Source of the DNA: Silurus meridionalis
Taxonomy: Eukaryota; Chordata; Actinopteri; Siluriformes; Siluridae
NCBI RefSeq assembly: GCF_014805685.1
Contig: NC_060892.1
Coordinates: 2,474,990 to 2,538,989, forward strand
Direction: 5' to 3'
DNA: 64,000 nucleotides
Below are positions 41,366 through 53,523 of the stretch, in pieces (within the stretch, counting starts at the first letter, position 1; every line of letters begins with the position of its first letter). The notes beneath the pieces are model-generated. The model saw only the letters and a program-made list of their open reading frames with translations, was not told the origin of the DNA and searched no databases. Both the position numbers and the translations under genes were made by a program.

Positions 41366-41715
41366 TTCTGAGAAACACTGCCACTCTGAGAGGCTCTTTT
41401 TAAACCCAATAATGTTGCCAATTGACCTAATAGGTTGCAAATTGGTCCTCCAGGTGTTCCTTATATGTACATTTAACTTTTTCAGCCTCTTGTTGCTACC
41501 TGTCCCAACTTTTTTGGAATGTGTAGCGCTCATGAAATCCAAAATGAGCCGATAGTTGGCATGACATTTCAAAATGTCTCACTTTCTACATTTGATATGT
41601 TATCTATATTCTATTGTGAATAAAATATAAGTTTATGAGATTTGTAAATTATTGAATTCCTTTTTTACTCCTTTAATTTGTACAGTGCCCCAACTTCTTT
41701 GGAATCGGGTTTGTA

Positions 41716-42100
41716 AAACAAAAATGTACAAATAAATCATGTTATGATCAAATATAAAATAACAGACATTGCATCGCTATAGACTTCTCATTCTTGTTGT
41801 CATTATCACGTGTATGCATGTTTTTCTCCCATTCATAGGTCTTCCCACATCTGTGTTCATTAGTTTGTGTATAATATTCTCTTTGTTTCTTCTGTTTTGA
41901 CTAAGTGTCTAATTCAGTTTTCTGAAAAATACCATACCCGTTTTTTCCGCTTCCTGGTTTTTTGATCTTGCGTTGTTGTTTTTTATACATGTTCTTGCTA
42001 GCCCTTGTTTTTGCTTATTTAATTTAATTTAATTTAATTTAAGTGTCTGCAGGGCCCCAAGCCTGCTGAGAGCACTGAGCCTGCCAATGGGTGCAGTCGA
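41716..42100 (+). repeat. Low-copy repeat D, copy 3, right part
   Basis: Continues copy 3 after Tc1-B and matches 13620-14260, including the GGGCCCCAAGCCTGCTGAG segment. Contains a (TTTAA)n tract at 42016-42042. Confidence 0.75.
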
Positions 42101-44640
42101 GTGTCTGCATCGAGTGTCTGCGTCGAGGCGCGCTATTCCTTTTTCCGACCTCCCGAGTATTAAATTACACGTTAGGGATTTAGTTGAAGCCTTCGGAGGG
42201 CTAACTACCCTACGAACACTGACAGACTAACGTGTTGTGATAAGTCTCGATTTTCTCAATACTCAGCTATGTCAACGGTCATCCACCCCACCAAGGGAAT
42301 GAGTCGAGGCTCAGAGAGATTGCATCCCGCCTGTGTTCATCATCATGTTGAGCAACCATCTCAGACAGGGATCCGCACCCGATGTGCATCGCGTGCATGG
42401 GCCCGAAGACAGCTGAGAGTGGCGGTGGCTAACCAACAAGACCCATGTCTGTCTGGTGCTGCTGCAAAGTCTACGAGCTACCACGAGCTGGGTGGACTTG
42501 TTCGATAACCTCCTAGCGAGGAACGACTGTGCAACAAGGACGCAGAGGGCGATGCTAACTCTGACCTCCTTGACTTGTATATGGAGGAGAAGGACGACAG
42601 TGGTCCCTTCCCGGCCCAACAGTCGAGACCCCAGAGCACGGATGACTCAGCCTCGCAGGCGGACAGTAACCTGCACGAGGTATGCAAGCAAACCCCGGCT
42701 AAGCTAGGCCTAGCTTGGCCCATGGCACAAGATGTGGAGGGAGCTGAGAGAAACTATGACGAGAAAAGGTTGCTGCCTGCTCAACCCGCAGCAAGACAGC
42801 TCCTGCCCGCCATGCCAGAAAGGAGCAAGCTTCCCACAAAAGGGTGCTCTAAGCTGGAGATTCAAGGAATAAGAGAGCTGGGGTTGACGGACCCCCAGCA
42901 GTAGAGCCTTCAGTGACCTACCACCTCCATCCAAATCGGCGCTCTATTTCCGCCTTCTCTCAAATTTCGCTGCCAGGCAAAATGGAAAGGATGATGGCGT
43001 CCATCCATCAGAGGCTAGAAACTGTCCTCCCCACCCAGAGGAGCGGAAGAAGAAGCGTGCAACCTTCACGAATGTTTCCCTATCCTTCCTTCTCCGCCTG
43101 CAAAGAGAAGGAAAAGGGAACACAGCCCGGTTCTGAGTTCCATAAGGGCTTTCTCCCCAAGTTCTCCTTGGGTTCGAGGAATGAGGAAAACTGTTCAGTG
43201 TCACCAAGCACTCACAACATATGTTCAGTCACACTTCGGTTTAAAGAGTTTGCGCAATAAAGAATGCAGCGCCGCATCCAAGCCGCAAGCTGAGGGCGAT
43301 ATGCAACCCGAGTTCGAAAATAAAAAACACAATAAATGTGCCATTTTCGCATCCAGGCGGGCAGCCGAGGGCAATAGTATTCAAAAATACCAAGAAATTA
43401 TCAAGCACCCCCCTAGTATCACCGCTGGAGGGCGCGCTTGCCCTTAGGGTGAAGCCCAGCGCAGCAATGGCCATGACGTCATCAACGCGTGACCAAAGTT
43501 GTCTACATAGGGGTTCCCTTTCTGCATGCCTTCTCAATTGGTGCGCATGCGCTGAAAATCCGTAGGTGTTTAGCACAATTTTGCGGGGGTACAGTCTTCG
43601 ATTCGCCATGAAGATCTATTCTTTTTTTTTTACAAAAGGGCGATCAAAGTTGTTCCGAAAGGTGGAAAGCCGTCAGGGCTTTGACTCCCGGTACTTTGTT
43701 ATCTCGAAGAGAGGAAGCACATCTCTTTGTCCGATCTTGGACTTGCGTGTGTTAAAGAAGCACCTGAGAAAATACTCATTCAGAATGTTGACACACAAAG
43801 TGCTCTGTTGGTCAATTTGTCTAAACGATTGGTTTGTAACAATTGATCTATCGACGCGTATTTTCACATAGACGTTTACCCGTCTCACAGAAAATATCTG
43901 AGGTTTGCACACAAAGGCACTGCCTACAAGTTTCAAACTATTCCATTTGGACTGTCTCTTGCTCCGATGACTTTAAGCAAATGTATGGAAGAGGCTCTTT
44001 TACCATTGAGAAACAACGGGATACAAATTTTGTTAATACAAAATTTTGTTATATAGACAATTATCTAATATGCTCATCGAGAGAGCGAGCGATCAAAGAT
44101 GCAGAGAGCGTGGTCACACATCTCTGCCACTTGGGATTCAAAATAAATAGGGAAAAGAGCCGCTTGAGACCCATGCAGTGCACAAAATATCTAGGGCTCA
44201 GTATCGATTCCCTCTTCAATCGAGTTGCGCTGACAGAGAGGAGAATTGCGTCTGTCATACAGTGTCTCTCCCATTTTCGGGCGGGGACTATGGTCCCGTT
44301 CCATGTGTGCTTACGAATGCTGGGTTTAATGGTCCCATGATGAGAGATTTTCAGAGATGGATCGCGCGTCTGCAGTTATGTCCTCGACGTCATCTCAATT
44401 GGACGGTCAAAATAACGAAGCGCTCCGCCAATGGGGATGCCCATCTTTGGTCGGGGATTCTCTTGGGGGTGGTGTCGTCGAGAGTTACTATGACAATGAA
44501 CACATCTTTAGTGGGCTGGGGAGCGACACTAATGGGCAGAGCTGCGAATGGCGTTTGGCCCCCACAGATAATCCTGAGTCATATTTTTATCACAAAAGGT
44601 CTCCAAGACTTGTGGGGCATGTGGGGCAGCAGGGTCCATG
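42100..44640 (+). mobile_element. DIRS-like retrotransposon, unit 1 copy
   Basis: gag-like region at 42120-43260, then reverse transcriptase/RNase H at 43566-44640: SRYFVISKRG, LDLRVLKKHLRKYSFRMLTH, NDWFVTIDL, YLGLSIDSLFNRVALTERR and a WARATLMGRA-like RNase H part. The order and motifs fit the DIRS1 group of fish. The tyrosine recombinase and split repeats are absent, and there are several frameshifts. Confidence 0.82.
43566..44340 (+). pseudogene. DIRS reverse transcriptase remnant
   Basis: The frame changes near 43860. The catalytic box reads FCYIDNYLIC (about 44046), so the expected second Asp of YxDD is Asn. Upstream motifs are well kept. Confidence 0.8.
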
Positions 44641-45822
44641 ATGATCACAATATCTTCAGTTTTAATATTATTCCTCCTTTGATTCCATTTCTGTCGTTCC
44701 TGTGATAAAGGTAAATATTCACATATCCATCTGTTCCAAAAGAGATCAGAGATATACTGGACCTGTTTCCACCTCCGTCTACTGTACAAATCGTGTTGCT
44801 GAAACAGTCCAGGAGGTACAGATGGATTTCCTTTTATGAGCAAAATATGGTTAGGAATCAGGGGTTCGAGATCATTTGGATTGTCAGACAGTTTGGTAAT
44901 GGGTAGGGATGAGCGAGTACAGCATTATCTGTATCTGTATCTGTTAACCATATGAATGATCCGTATCTGTATCTTTACTCGGAGTGGGTGGGGCCTAATC
45001 CTAAAGTGGGCGGGGCCTGTCTTGAAATGGGCGGGGCTTCAACCAGTATGGTATTTTAAGTATGTAATTGATATGGGTTGATCAGAAATTGTTATATTTA
45101 TTGCTGATTAGAAAAATATTTACAGGACAGCATCAGGATTGAGCTTCAGATCAATGGTTTTGATCACGATACAGATAATTCATATGGTTAACAGATACAG
45201 ATACATATAATGCTGTACTCGCTCATCCCTGCATTCTACCAAGCAAGCACCACGTCTGAACAAACCCACGTTTACCAGAACTCTACTGGTTAGTAAGTAC
45301 GTATTATTAACATTACAACCCGAAAAGAAAAACTGAAGAAACCCTAAATGTTAATGGAAAAGACCGGGACACAGCAACACAGTACATCTGTATGTGTGTA
45401 GGGGAGGGGCGCTGTGACTAGCCTATCACAGAACGCTGACACAATCAGCTACCCAATGATTTTCATTCAATCCGAGCACAGATATTCACTCGTATTACTT
45501 GTATAATACTCGTACTCGGCTTTATCCGTACCGGATACTCGTTTCAGCTGAGTATTCGGCTCATCTCTAGTAATGGGTCGATCGTTACTAGATCATACAC
45601 ACATGACTGTATGAAGTCCATCATTGTCCAGCCTTTGCTGTTGAAGCACTGCACTAAGGATTCTCCTCACCATGCGGATCACGCGCTCCCAAACACCACC
45701 AAAATGTGACCCTGCTGGAGGATTGAAGCTCCACTTGATTCCACTCTGTCGTAGCATTCCTTCGATCCGTGCCTGATTCAAACCTAACAGTGATTCCTTA
45801 GCTCTCTCTCTGTTCCTATAAA
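44641..45822 (-). mobile_element. BEL/Pao integrase 3' end, unit 1 copy, with hAT insertion
   Basis: The minus strand shows IKWSFNPPAGSHFGGVWERV (45760-45700) on one side of the hAT element and [20 protein letters not shown] plus NRWICEYLPL on the other. These are BEL integrase core and C-terminus. Confidence 0.85.
44904..45569. mobile_element. hAT-type transposon with 8-bp GTAATGGG duplication (unit 1)
   Basis: Ends TAGGGATGAGC and GCTCATCTCTA are inverted repeats. GTAATGGG flanks it at 44896-44903 and 45570-45577. A large internal palindrome spans about 44905-45231. No transposase. Confidence 0.88.
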
Positions 45823-46139
45823 GTTGCCAATTGACCTAATAGGTTGCAAATTGGTCCTCCAGGTGTTCCTTATATGTACATTTAACTTTTTCAGCCTCTT
45901 GTTGCTACCTGTCCCAACTTTTTTGGAATGTGTAGCGCTCATGAAATCCAAAATGAGCCGATATTTGGCATGACATTTCAAAATGTCTCACTTTCTACAT
46001 TTGATATGTTATCTATATTCTATTGTGAATAAAATATAAGTTTATGAGATTTGTAAATTATTGAATTCCTTTTTTTTCTCCTTTAATTTGTACAGTGCCC
46101 CAACTTCTTTGAAATCGGGTTTGTAAAACAAAAATGTAC

Positions 46140-46640
46140 AAATAAATCATGTTATGATCAAATATAAAATAACAGACATTGCATCGCTATAGACTTCTCA
46201 TTCTTGTTGTCATTATCACGTGTATGCATGTTTTTCTCCCATTCATAGGTCTTCCCACATCTGTGTTCATTAGTTTGTGTATAATATTCTCTTTGTTTCT
46301 TCTGTTTTGACTAAGTGTCTAATTCAGTTTTCTGAAAAATACCATACCCATTTTTTCCGTTTCCTGTTTTTTTGATCTTGCGTTGTTGTTTCTTATACAT
46401 GTTCTTGCTAGCCCTTGTTTTTGCTTATTTAATTTAATTTAATTTAATTTAATTTAATTTAAGTGTCTGCAGGGCCCCAAGCCTGCTGAGAGCGCTGAGC
46501 CTGCCAATGGGTGCAAGTCACCACAGGATCTAGAAATTTTTCACACTTTGGCTGAATTAACCAACACCCTAATGGAGGTTTTTGGGGAGCAAAGTGTGTA
46601 CACACTGAGACAAAGACCAGAAAGATGAAGAAATGGGGAT
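46140..46640 (+). repeat. Low-copy repeat D, copy 4 (tandem unit 2)
   Basis: Same as 41716-42100, but extends further into the segment matching 14280-14350. Its (TTTAA)n tract (46426-46462) is about two units longer. Confidence 0.75.
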
Positions 46641-46659
46641 TCATACATACAATTATTTT

Positions 46660-49290
46660 TCTAACTTCGCTCTGGGTTTCACTATGGGAATCGCTTTGGG
46701 CGTGACCAACTACGGTAGCTCCTATGACACCACGTCTGTCTTGACAGACAGGTCAACCTGAGATCAGGCTTCGCTCCACCTTTATTCCTCAGGTCGACCC
46801 CTTACAATATCATTCGCGCTTTCTTTCTGTGAGGGACTACATAAAGCTCTCTCAGCACATCCAGTTCCCGGCTGTTTTTTTGCTAAACTGTTCATCGTGC
46901 GGGCCGTCATTGGATTCCGCAACCGTATGCAAGACCAGTCATACAGGATCATGCTGAGCGACATCGCAAAACCCGGTATAGTGTCTGCGTCGAGGCGCGC
47001 TATTCCTTTTTCCGACCTCCCGAGTATTAAATTACACGTTAGGGATTTAGTTGAAGCCTTCGGAGGGCTAACTACCCTACGAACACTGACAGACTAACGT
47101 GTTGTGACAAGTCTCGATTTTCTCAATACTCAGCTATGTCAACGGTCATCCACCCCACCAAGGGGAATGAGCCAAGCCTCAGAGAGGTTGCATCCCGCCT
47201 GTGTTCATCATCATGTTGAGCAACCATCTCAGGCAGGGATCCGCACCCGATGTGCATCGCGTGCATGGGCCCGAAGACAGCTGAGAGTGGCAGTGGCTAA
47301 CCAACAAGACCCATGTCTGTCTGGTGCTGCTGCAAAGTCTACGAGCTACCACGAGCTGGGTGGACTTGTTCGATAACCTCCTAGCGAGGAACGACTGTGC
47401 AACAAGGACGCAGAGGGCGATGCTAACTCTGACCTCCTTGACTTGTATATGGAGGAGGAGGAAGACAGTGGTCCCTTCCCGGCCCAACAGTCGAGACCCC
47501 AGAGCACGGATGACTCAGCCTCGCAGGCGGACGGTAACCTGCACGAGGTATGCAAGCAAACCCCGGCTAAGCTAGGCCTAGCTTGGCCCATGGCCCAGGA
47601 TGTGGAGGGAGCGGAGAGAAACTTTATGACGAGAAAAGGTTGCTGCCTGCTCAACCCGCAGCAAGACAGCTCCTGCCCGCCATGCCAGGAAGGAGCAAGC
47701 TTCCCACAAAAGGGTGCTCTAAGCTGGAGATTCAAGGAATAAGAGATCTGGGGTTGACCGGACCCCCAGCAGTAGAGCCTTCAGTGACCTACCAACTCCA
47801 TCCAAATCGGCGCTCTATTTCTGCCTTCTCTCAAATTTTGCTGCCAGGCAAAATGGAAAGGATGATGGCGTCCATCCATCAGAGGCTAGAAACTGTCCTC
47901 CCCACCCAGAGGAAAAGCTGAGGGCGATATGCAACCCGAGTTCGAAAATAAAAAACACAATAAATGTGGCATTTTCGCATCCAGGTAGGCAGCCGAGGGC
48001 AATAGTATGCAAAAATACCAAAAAATTATCAAGCACCCCCCTAGTATCACCGCTGGAGGGCGCGCTTGCCCTTAGGGTGAAGCCCAGCGCAGCGACGGCC
48101 ATGACGTCATCAACGCGTGACCAAAGTTGTCTACATAGGGTTCCTTTCTGCATGCCTTCTCAATTGGTGCGCATGCGCTGAAAACTGTGAGGTGTTTAGC
48201 ACAATTTTATGGGGTACAGGCTTCGATTCGCCATGAAGATCTATTCTTTTTTTTTAACAAAAGGGCGATCAAAGTTGTTCCGAAAGGTGGAAAGCCGTCA
48301 GGGCTTTTACTCCCGGTACTTTGTTATCTCGAAGAGAGGAAGCACATCTCTTTGTCCGATCTTGGACTTGCGTGTGTTAAAGAAGCACCTGAGAAAATAC
48401 TCATTCAGAATGTTGACACACAAAGTGCTCTGTTGGTCAATTCGTCTAAACGATTGGTTTGTAACAATTGATCTATCGACGCGTATTTTCACATAGACGT
48501 TTACCCGTCTCACAGAAAATATCTGAGGTTTGCACACAGACGCACTGCCTACAAGTTTCAAACTATTCCATTTGGACTGTCTCTTGCTCCGAGGACTTTA
48601 AGCAAATGTGTGGAAGAGGCTCTTTTACCATTGAGAAACAACGGGATACAAATTTTGTCAATACAAAATTTTGTTATATAGACAATTATCTAATATGCTA
48701 AGAGAGCGAGCGATCAAAGATGCAGAGAGCGTGGTCACACATCTCTGCCACTTGGGATTCAGAATAAATAGGGAAAAGAGCCGCTTGAGACCCACGCAGT
48801 GCACAAAATATCTAGGGCTCAGTATCGATTCCCTCTTCAATCGAGTTGCGCTGACAGAGAGGAGAATTGCATCTGTCATACAGTGTCTCTCCCATTTTCG
48901 GGCGGGGACTATGGTCCCGTTCCATGTGTGCTTACGAATGCTGGGTTTAATGGCCTCTGTAATTTCTGTGGTGCATCTGGGACGTCCCATGATGAGAGAT
49001 TTTCAGAGATGGATCGCGCGTCTGCAGTTATGTCTCGTCATCTCAATTGGACGGTCAAAATAACGAAGCGCTCCGCCAATGGGGATGCCCATCTTTGGTC
49101 GGGGATTCCCTTGGGGGTGGTGTCGTCGAGAGTTACTATGACAATGAACACATCTTTAGTGGGCTGGGGAGCGACACTAATGGGCAGAGCTGCGAATGGC
49201 GTTTGGCCTCCACAGATAATCCTGAGTCATATTTTTATCACAAAAGGTCTCCAAGACTTGTGGGTCATGTGGGGCACAATATCTTCAGTT
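46660..49290 (+). mobile_element. DIRS-like retrotransposon, unit 2 copy
   Basis: Paralog of 42100-44640, with about 460 bp more at its 5' side (46520-46980, lost in unit 1) and about 235 bp less in the gag-like region (unit 1 43039-43273). The reverse transcriptase starts near 48209; YIDN is also present here (about 48680). Confidence 0.82.
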
Positions 49291-49532
49291 TTAATATTAT
49301 TCCTCCTTTGATTCCATTTCTGTCGTTCCTGTGATAAAGGTAAATATTCACGTATCCATCTGTTCCAAAAGAGATCAGAGATATACTGGACCTGTTTCCA
49401 CCTCCGTCTACTGTACAGATCGTGTTGCTGAAACAGTCCAGGAGGTAGAGATGGATTTCCTTTTATGAGCAAAATATGGTTAGGAGTCAGGGGTTCGAGA
49501 TCATTTGGATTGTCAGACAGTTTGGTAATGGG

Positions 49533-50207
49533 TAGGGATGAGCGAGTACAGCATTATCTGTATCTGTATCTGTTAACCATATGAATGATCCGTATCTGTA
49601 TCTGTACTCGGAGTGGGTGGGGCCTAATCCTGAAGTGGGCGGGGGCTGTCTTGAAATGGGCGGGGCTTCAACCGGTATGTTATTTTAAGCATGCAATTGA
49701 TATGGGTTGATCAGAAATTGTTATATTTATTGCTGATTAGAAAAATATTTACAGGACAGCATCAAGATTGAGCTTCAGATCAATGGTTTTGATCACAATA
49801 CAGATAATTCATATGGTTAACAGATACAGATACATATAATGCTGTACTCGCTCATCCCTGCATTCTACCAAGCAAGCACCACGTCTGAACAAACCCACGT
49901 TTACCAGAACTCTACTGGTTAGTAAGTACGTATTATTAACATTACAACCCGAAAAGAAAAACTGAAGAAACCCTAAATGTTAACGGAAAAGACCAGGACA
50001 CAGCAACACAGTACATCTGTATGTGTGTAGGGGAGGGGCGCTGTGACTAGCCTATCACAGAACGCTGACACAATCAGCTACCCAATGATGATTTTCATTC
50101 AATCCGAGCACAGATATTCACCAGACACTCGTATAATACTCGTACTCGGCACAAGTGCTTTATCCGTACCGGATACTTGTTTCAGCTGAGTATTCGGCTC
50201 ATCTCTA
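49533..50207. mobile_element. hAT-type transposon, unit 2 copy
   Basis: Paralog of 44904-45569. Left flank GTAATGGG (49525-49532); right flank mutated to TTAATGGG (50208-50215). Confidence 0.85.
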
Positions 50208-51397
50208 TTAATGGGTCGATCGTTTAAGATGGCTTCAGCCTCACACATGACTGTATGAAGTCCATCATTGTCCAGCCTTTGCTGTTGAAGCACTGCACTA
50301 AGGATTCTCCTCACCATGCGGATCATGCGCTCCCAAACACCACCAAAATGTGACCCTGCTGGAGGATTGAAGCTCCACTTGATTCCCCTCTGTCGTAGCA
50401 TTCCTTCGATCCGTGCCTGATTCAAAGCTAACAGTGATTCCCTTAGCTCTCTCTCTGTTCCTATAAAGTTGGTCCCATTATCAGATTGAATATGAGAAAC
50501 TTGACCCCTTCTGCAAATAAATCGGCGTAACACATTTATGCATGCATCTGTATCCAAGGAGTTGGCTACTTCTAAATGGACCGCTCTGCTGGACAAACAG
50601 GTAAAAATCACACCGTAGCGCTTGACTGTACCCCGTCCTCTTTTCACATCTATCGGTCCAAAGTAGTCGACCCCCACGTTGGTAAATGGTGGATGATTTG
50701 GAAGGATTCTTTCCTTTGGCAGATCTGCCATTTTCTGTTCCATCATCTTAGCATTGTGTCTTCTACAGAAACAACATTCCGTTATGATTTTCCTCACAGC
50801 TGTATTAGCACCAGTAATCCAGTACCGCCTCCTCAATGTGGACAATACATGACTACAGCCACTATGGCCAAGTTGTTGGTGGATGTGCTTCAAAATGAGT
50901 GTAGCTACATGCTGGTCTTTGGATAAAATCAGTGGATGTTTAGTTTCTTCTGGCAACGCACCCTTTGTCAGTCGCCCTCCTACTCTCAGGAGGCGGCCAT
51001 CCAAGCATGGATCCAACTTATAGAGGATGCTCTGTCTGCTCACGGCACCATTCTCTGATGACAATTTGCCAATTTCTTCGCTAAATCTTTGCTGTTGACA
51101 GTATTGAATTATGGCAAGTTCAGCCTCACACAGATCATCTACCGACAGGGTTCTTCTTTCTGACATTTCACGCTGCCTTTGTGTATTAGAAGCCTCAAAT
51201 GCCCTTCTTCTGTAACTCTTGTTCCGAAGTATCTCTTTTAACTTAAGGAACCAAGCTACTGCTATCTTTAGTCTCCTCCAGTCTGAGAAGTGGGCAATAA
51301 GACGGTTGGTACCGGTAGAAGAGTCACTCACATTGACTACATTCACAACAACTTCCCTTTTAACCTCCAAATCGTCTGCTTTAATCACAGTATCCAC
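50208..51397 (-). pseudogene. BEL integrase, long open frame truncated by the hAT element
   Basis: About 390 uninterrupted integrase codons. There is an N-terminal zinc-binding region (HQQLGHSGCSHVL, then CCFCRRHNA), then the DDE core: Asp in VGVDYFGPI, Asp in QSDNGTNF, Glu in GGVWERMIRM. After INRDEPNT it runs out into the hAT sequence. No stop codon breaks it, unlike the rest of the element. Confidence 0.88.
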
Positions 51398-51499
51398 TAC
51401 GGTGGCTGGCCAGTCCTCTTCTGGTTTACAAAGAAACCCTGGACCGCTAATCCACCTGTTGTTTCCAATGAAGTCTCCAATCCTTAATCCTCTAGATGC

Positions 51500-52560
51500 A
51501 TCATCTGCTGGGTTTTCCTTGGAACTAATGTATCGCCACTGTGATGGTTTTGATGCTTCTCTTATAGTGAAGACCCTATTGCCAGAAATGTATGGAAACG
51601 CTTATCTTCATTCTTTATGTATTTAAGCAGGGACATACTATCCGTCCAAAAGACTGATTCTTGCAGTGGAATCCGCAACTCTGTTCTAAGCATCAAGTCG
51701 ATACGAACAGCAATTACAGCAGCAGTGAGCTCCAAGCGAGGAATGGTAATCGCCTTTAAAGGCTTTGCCCATCAAGAATCACACATGGAAATTATTTCTG
51801 TTGTTTTGCATCCGGAGGTAAGTAACAGTCCCATACCCAGTCTCACTAGCATCTGAAAAGTGGTGAAGTTGAGCATGTGTGATGTTTCCAAAACCCTTTG
51901 GTTTAATGCACCTTTCCAACTTCAACTTGGACAGCATATCCAGCTCTGCCATCCACCTCATCCAGTGATTCAGTATGTCAGAAGGAACAGTGTCATCCCA
52001 TCCAAAGTTTCTTCGGCAAAGCTTCTGCAACATGATCTTATCAGGCAAAAGAACAGGTGCAAGAAAGCCAAGCGGGTCATACACTGAACTGGACACTGAC
52101 TGAACATTCCACGTCTGGTGCAAGATGCTTGATGGATTTCCATTTTAAAGTTGAATGAATCTGTCTCTGCACACCACTGTAGGCCCAGAGCTCGCTCGAG
52201 AGGAAGTTTATCCATATCTAGATTTAGTTCATTCAGATCCTTTGCTCTATGTTCTTTGGGAAAAGTTTGTAATACAGTACGGTTGTTGCTGGTCCATTTT
52301 GTTAGATAAACCCTCCTCTCTGACAGAGGGCAGTAAGATGTTCGACCATAAGTATGGCCTCCTCCTCGGACGCCATACTCTTTAAGCAGTCATCCATGTA
52401 AAAGTTTTCTTTAACTGTCTGGATCACCTCTGCTGGAAAGTTGTCCTGGTTATCATCAGCTGTTCTTCTTAGAGCATAGATGGCACAACTCAGGGATGAC
52501 ACAGCACTGAACAAATGAACAGTCATACGAAACACAGTTATGTGTTTGGTCAGATCTCCC
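51500..52560 (-). pseudogene. BEL reverse transcriptase/RNase H, frameshifted
   Basis: The catalytic box is FYMDDCLKS (about 52400). Downstream are SVYDPLGFLAPVLLP and HHFSDASETGYG (RNase H Asp). Several frame changes and an interruption at 52572. Confidence 0.85.
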
Positions 52561-52571
52561 TTTGGCCGCCA

Positions 52572-52887
52572 AAGTAATGCGAGTTACTTTTCTGTTAAAT
52601 AATTTTGCATAAAAAAATTAATGAATTAAAATTAACGTAGTCACGTAGAATCGCGCACTCATACGTGCGAGCCGCGAGAACAGAAGCTGGTCAGAAGCGG
52701 AGATGGCAAACCAGAGCATTACATTACTGTGATGGAGGTATTCTTATTATTTTGAAATAGTGGAGGAAAAGGAGAAAGGAATAATGGTTAAGTGTAGATT
52801 ATGTGTTGGTGAAAAGCTCTTGTCAACTGCAAAAAATACCACTTAAAAAAAATAAAAACATCTGCATACAAAGCACAGCACTACAGA

Positions 52888-52943
<56 letters not shown>

Positions 52944-53450
52944 GTTGAATATATGCAACATTATGCAATGTTGCATATATGGAAATGGAGACAAAAATAT
53001 AGAAAACTTTTGCCGACATTCCACCTATGCAGCTCTATGGACTGCTCAGAATAAAAGTTTTCCGTGAGAGACACATGTACGATGCCATCGCAGTGGAGAA
53101 AGAGAACAAATTCACAGCTCATTTGCTCTTTGTGGGAAGATAAACTGCCACGGACATTGCATGAAGTTTTATGAGATGACAGCAAAAGGTATGTTCTCCC
53201 TCCACATCACCGGTGTGCAGTCCACACGTTTTTTGGCCTAATATAACTTATTTCTTAATGGCAATTATCTATATTACACCTGTTACACCTGTAAGGCGTG
53301 AAAGAGATACAAGTAACGCAAAAGTAACGCAAAAGTAATATAACGCGTTACTTTCCATAAAAAGTAACTAAGTAACGTAATTAGTTACTTTTTTGGGGAG
53401 TCTCTCAAATTGTAATGCGTTACTTTTAAAAGTAATCTTGCCCAACACTG
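52572..53450. mobile_element. TIR element inserted in BEL
   Basis: The right end reads AAAGTAATCTTGCCCAACACT; repeats of GTAACG and GTTACTTTT are characteristic of a common fish transposon with TGTTGGGCAAG ends. The left end is shortened. Contains a (GT)n tract at about 52890-52940. Confidence 0.65.
52890..52940. repeat. (GT)n microsatellite
   Basis: GT tract in the TIR element. Confidence 0.95.
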
Positions 53451-53523
53451 GCTGTCATACACTCTGCACTGGAACTGTTGTTTCCTTGCAATGGGCCGTT
53501 AATAACCCAGCCTAATGCTGTCC

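Larger units (their letters stand above)
33478..41713 (-). mobile_element. Tc1-like element B split by ~6.9 kb of nested insertions
   Basis: Inverted repeats of about 130 bp lie at 33478 (CAGACCTGATTCC) and ending 41713 (complement), with TA duplications at 33476-33477 and 41714-41715. Left arm 33478-34261 and right arm 41130-41713 are parts of one transposon. About 0.2 kb of its middle is missing. Confidence 0.85.
41414..50467. repeat. Tandem duplication, two units of 4409 and 4645 bp
   Basis: Unit 1 is 41414-45822 and unit 2 is 45823-50467. Each runs from the Tc1-B right arm through a D piece, DIRS and a BEL integrase end with a hAT insertion. At the junction, TATAAAGTTGCCAATTG combines the BEL flank (TATAAAGTTGGTCCC at 50462) with the Tc1-B flank (AATGTTGCCAATTG at 41411). 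The shared GTTG is microhomology. Confidence 0.92.

Noticed and set aside
42269..43447. Stand-alone host gene
   Set aside because: Order and flanking reverse transcriptase place it as the gag-like part of DIRS, repeated in the tandem unit.
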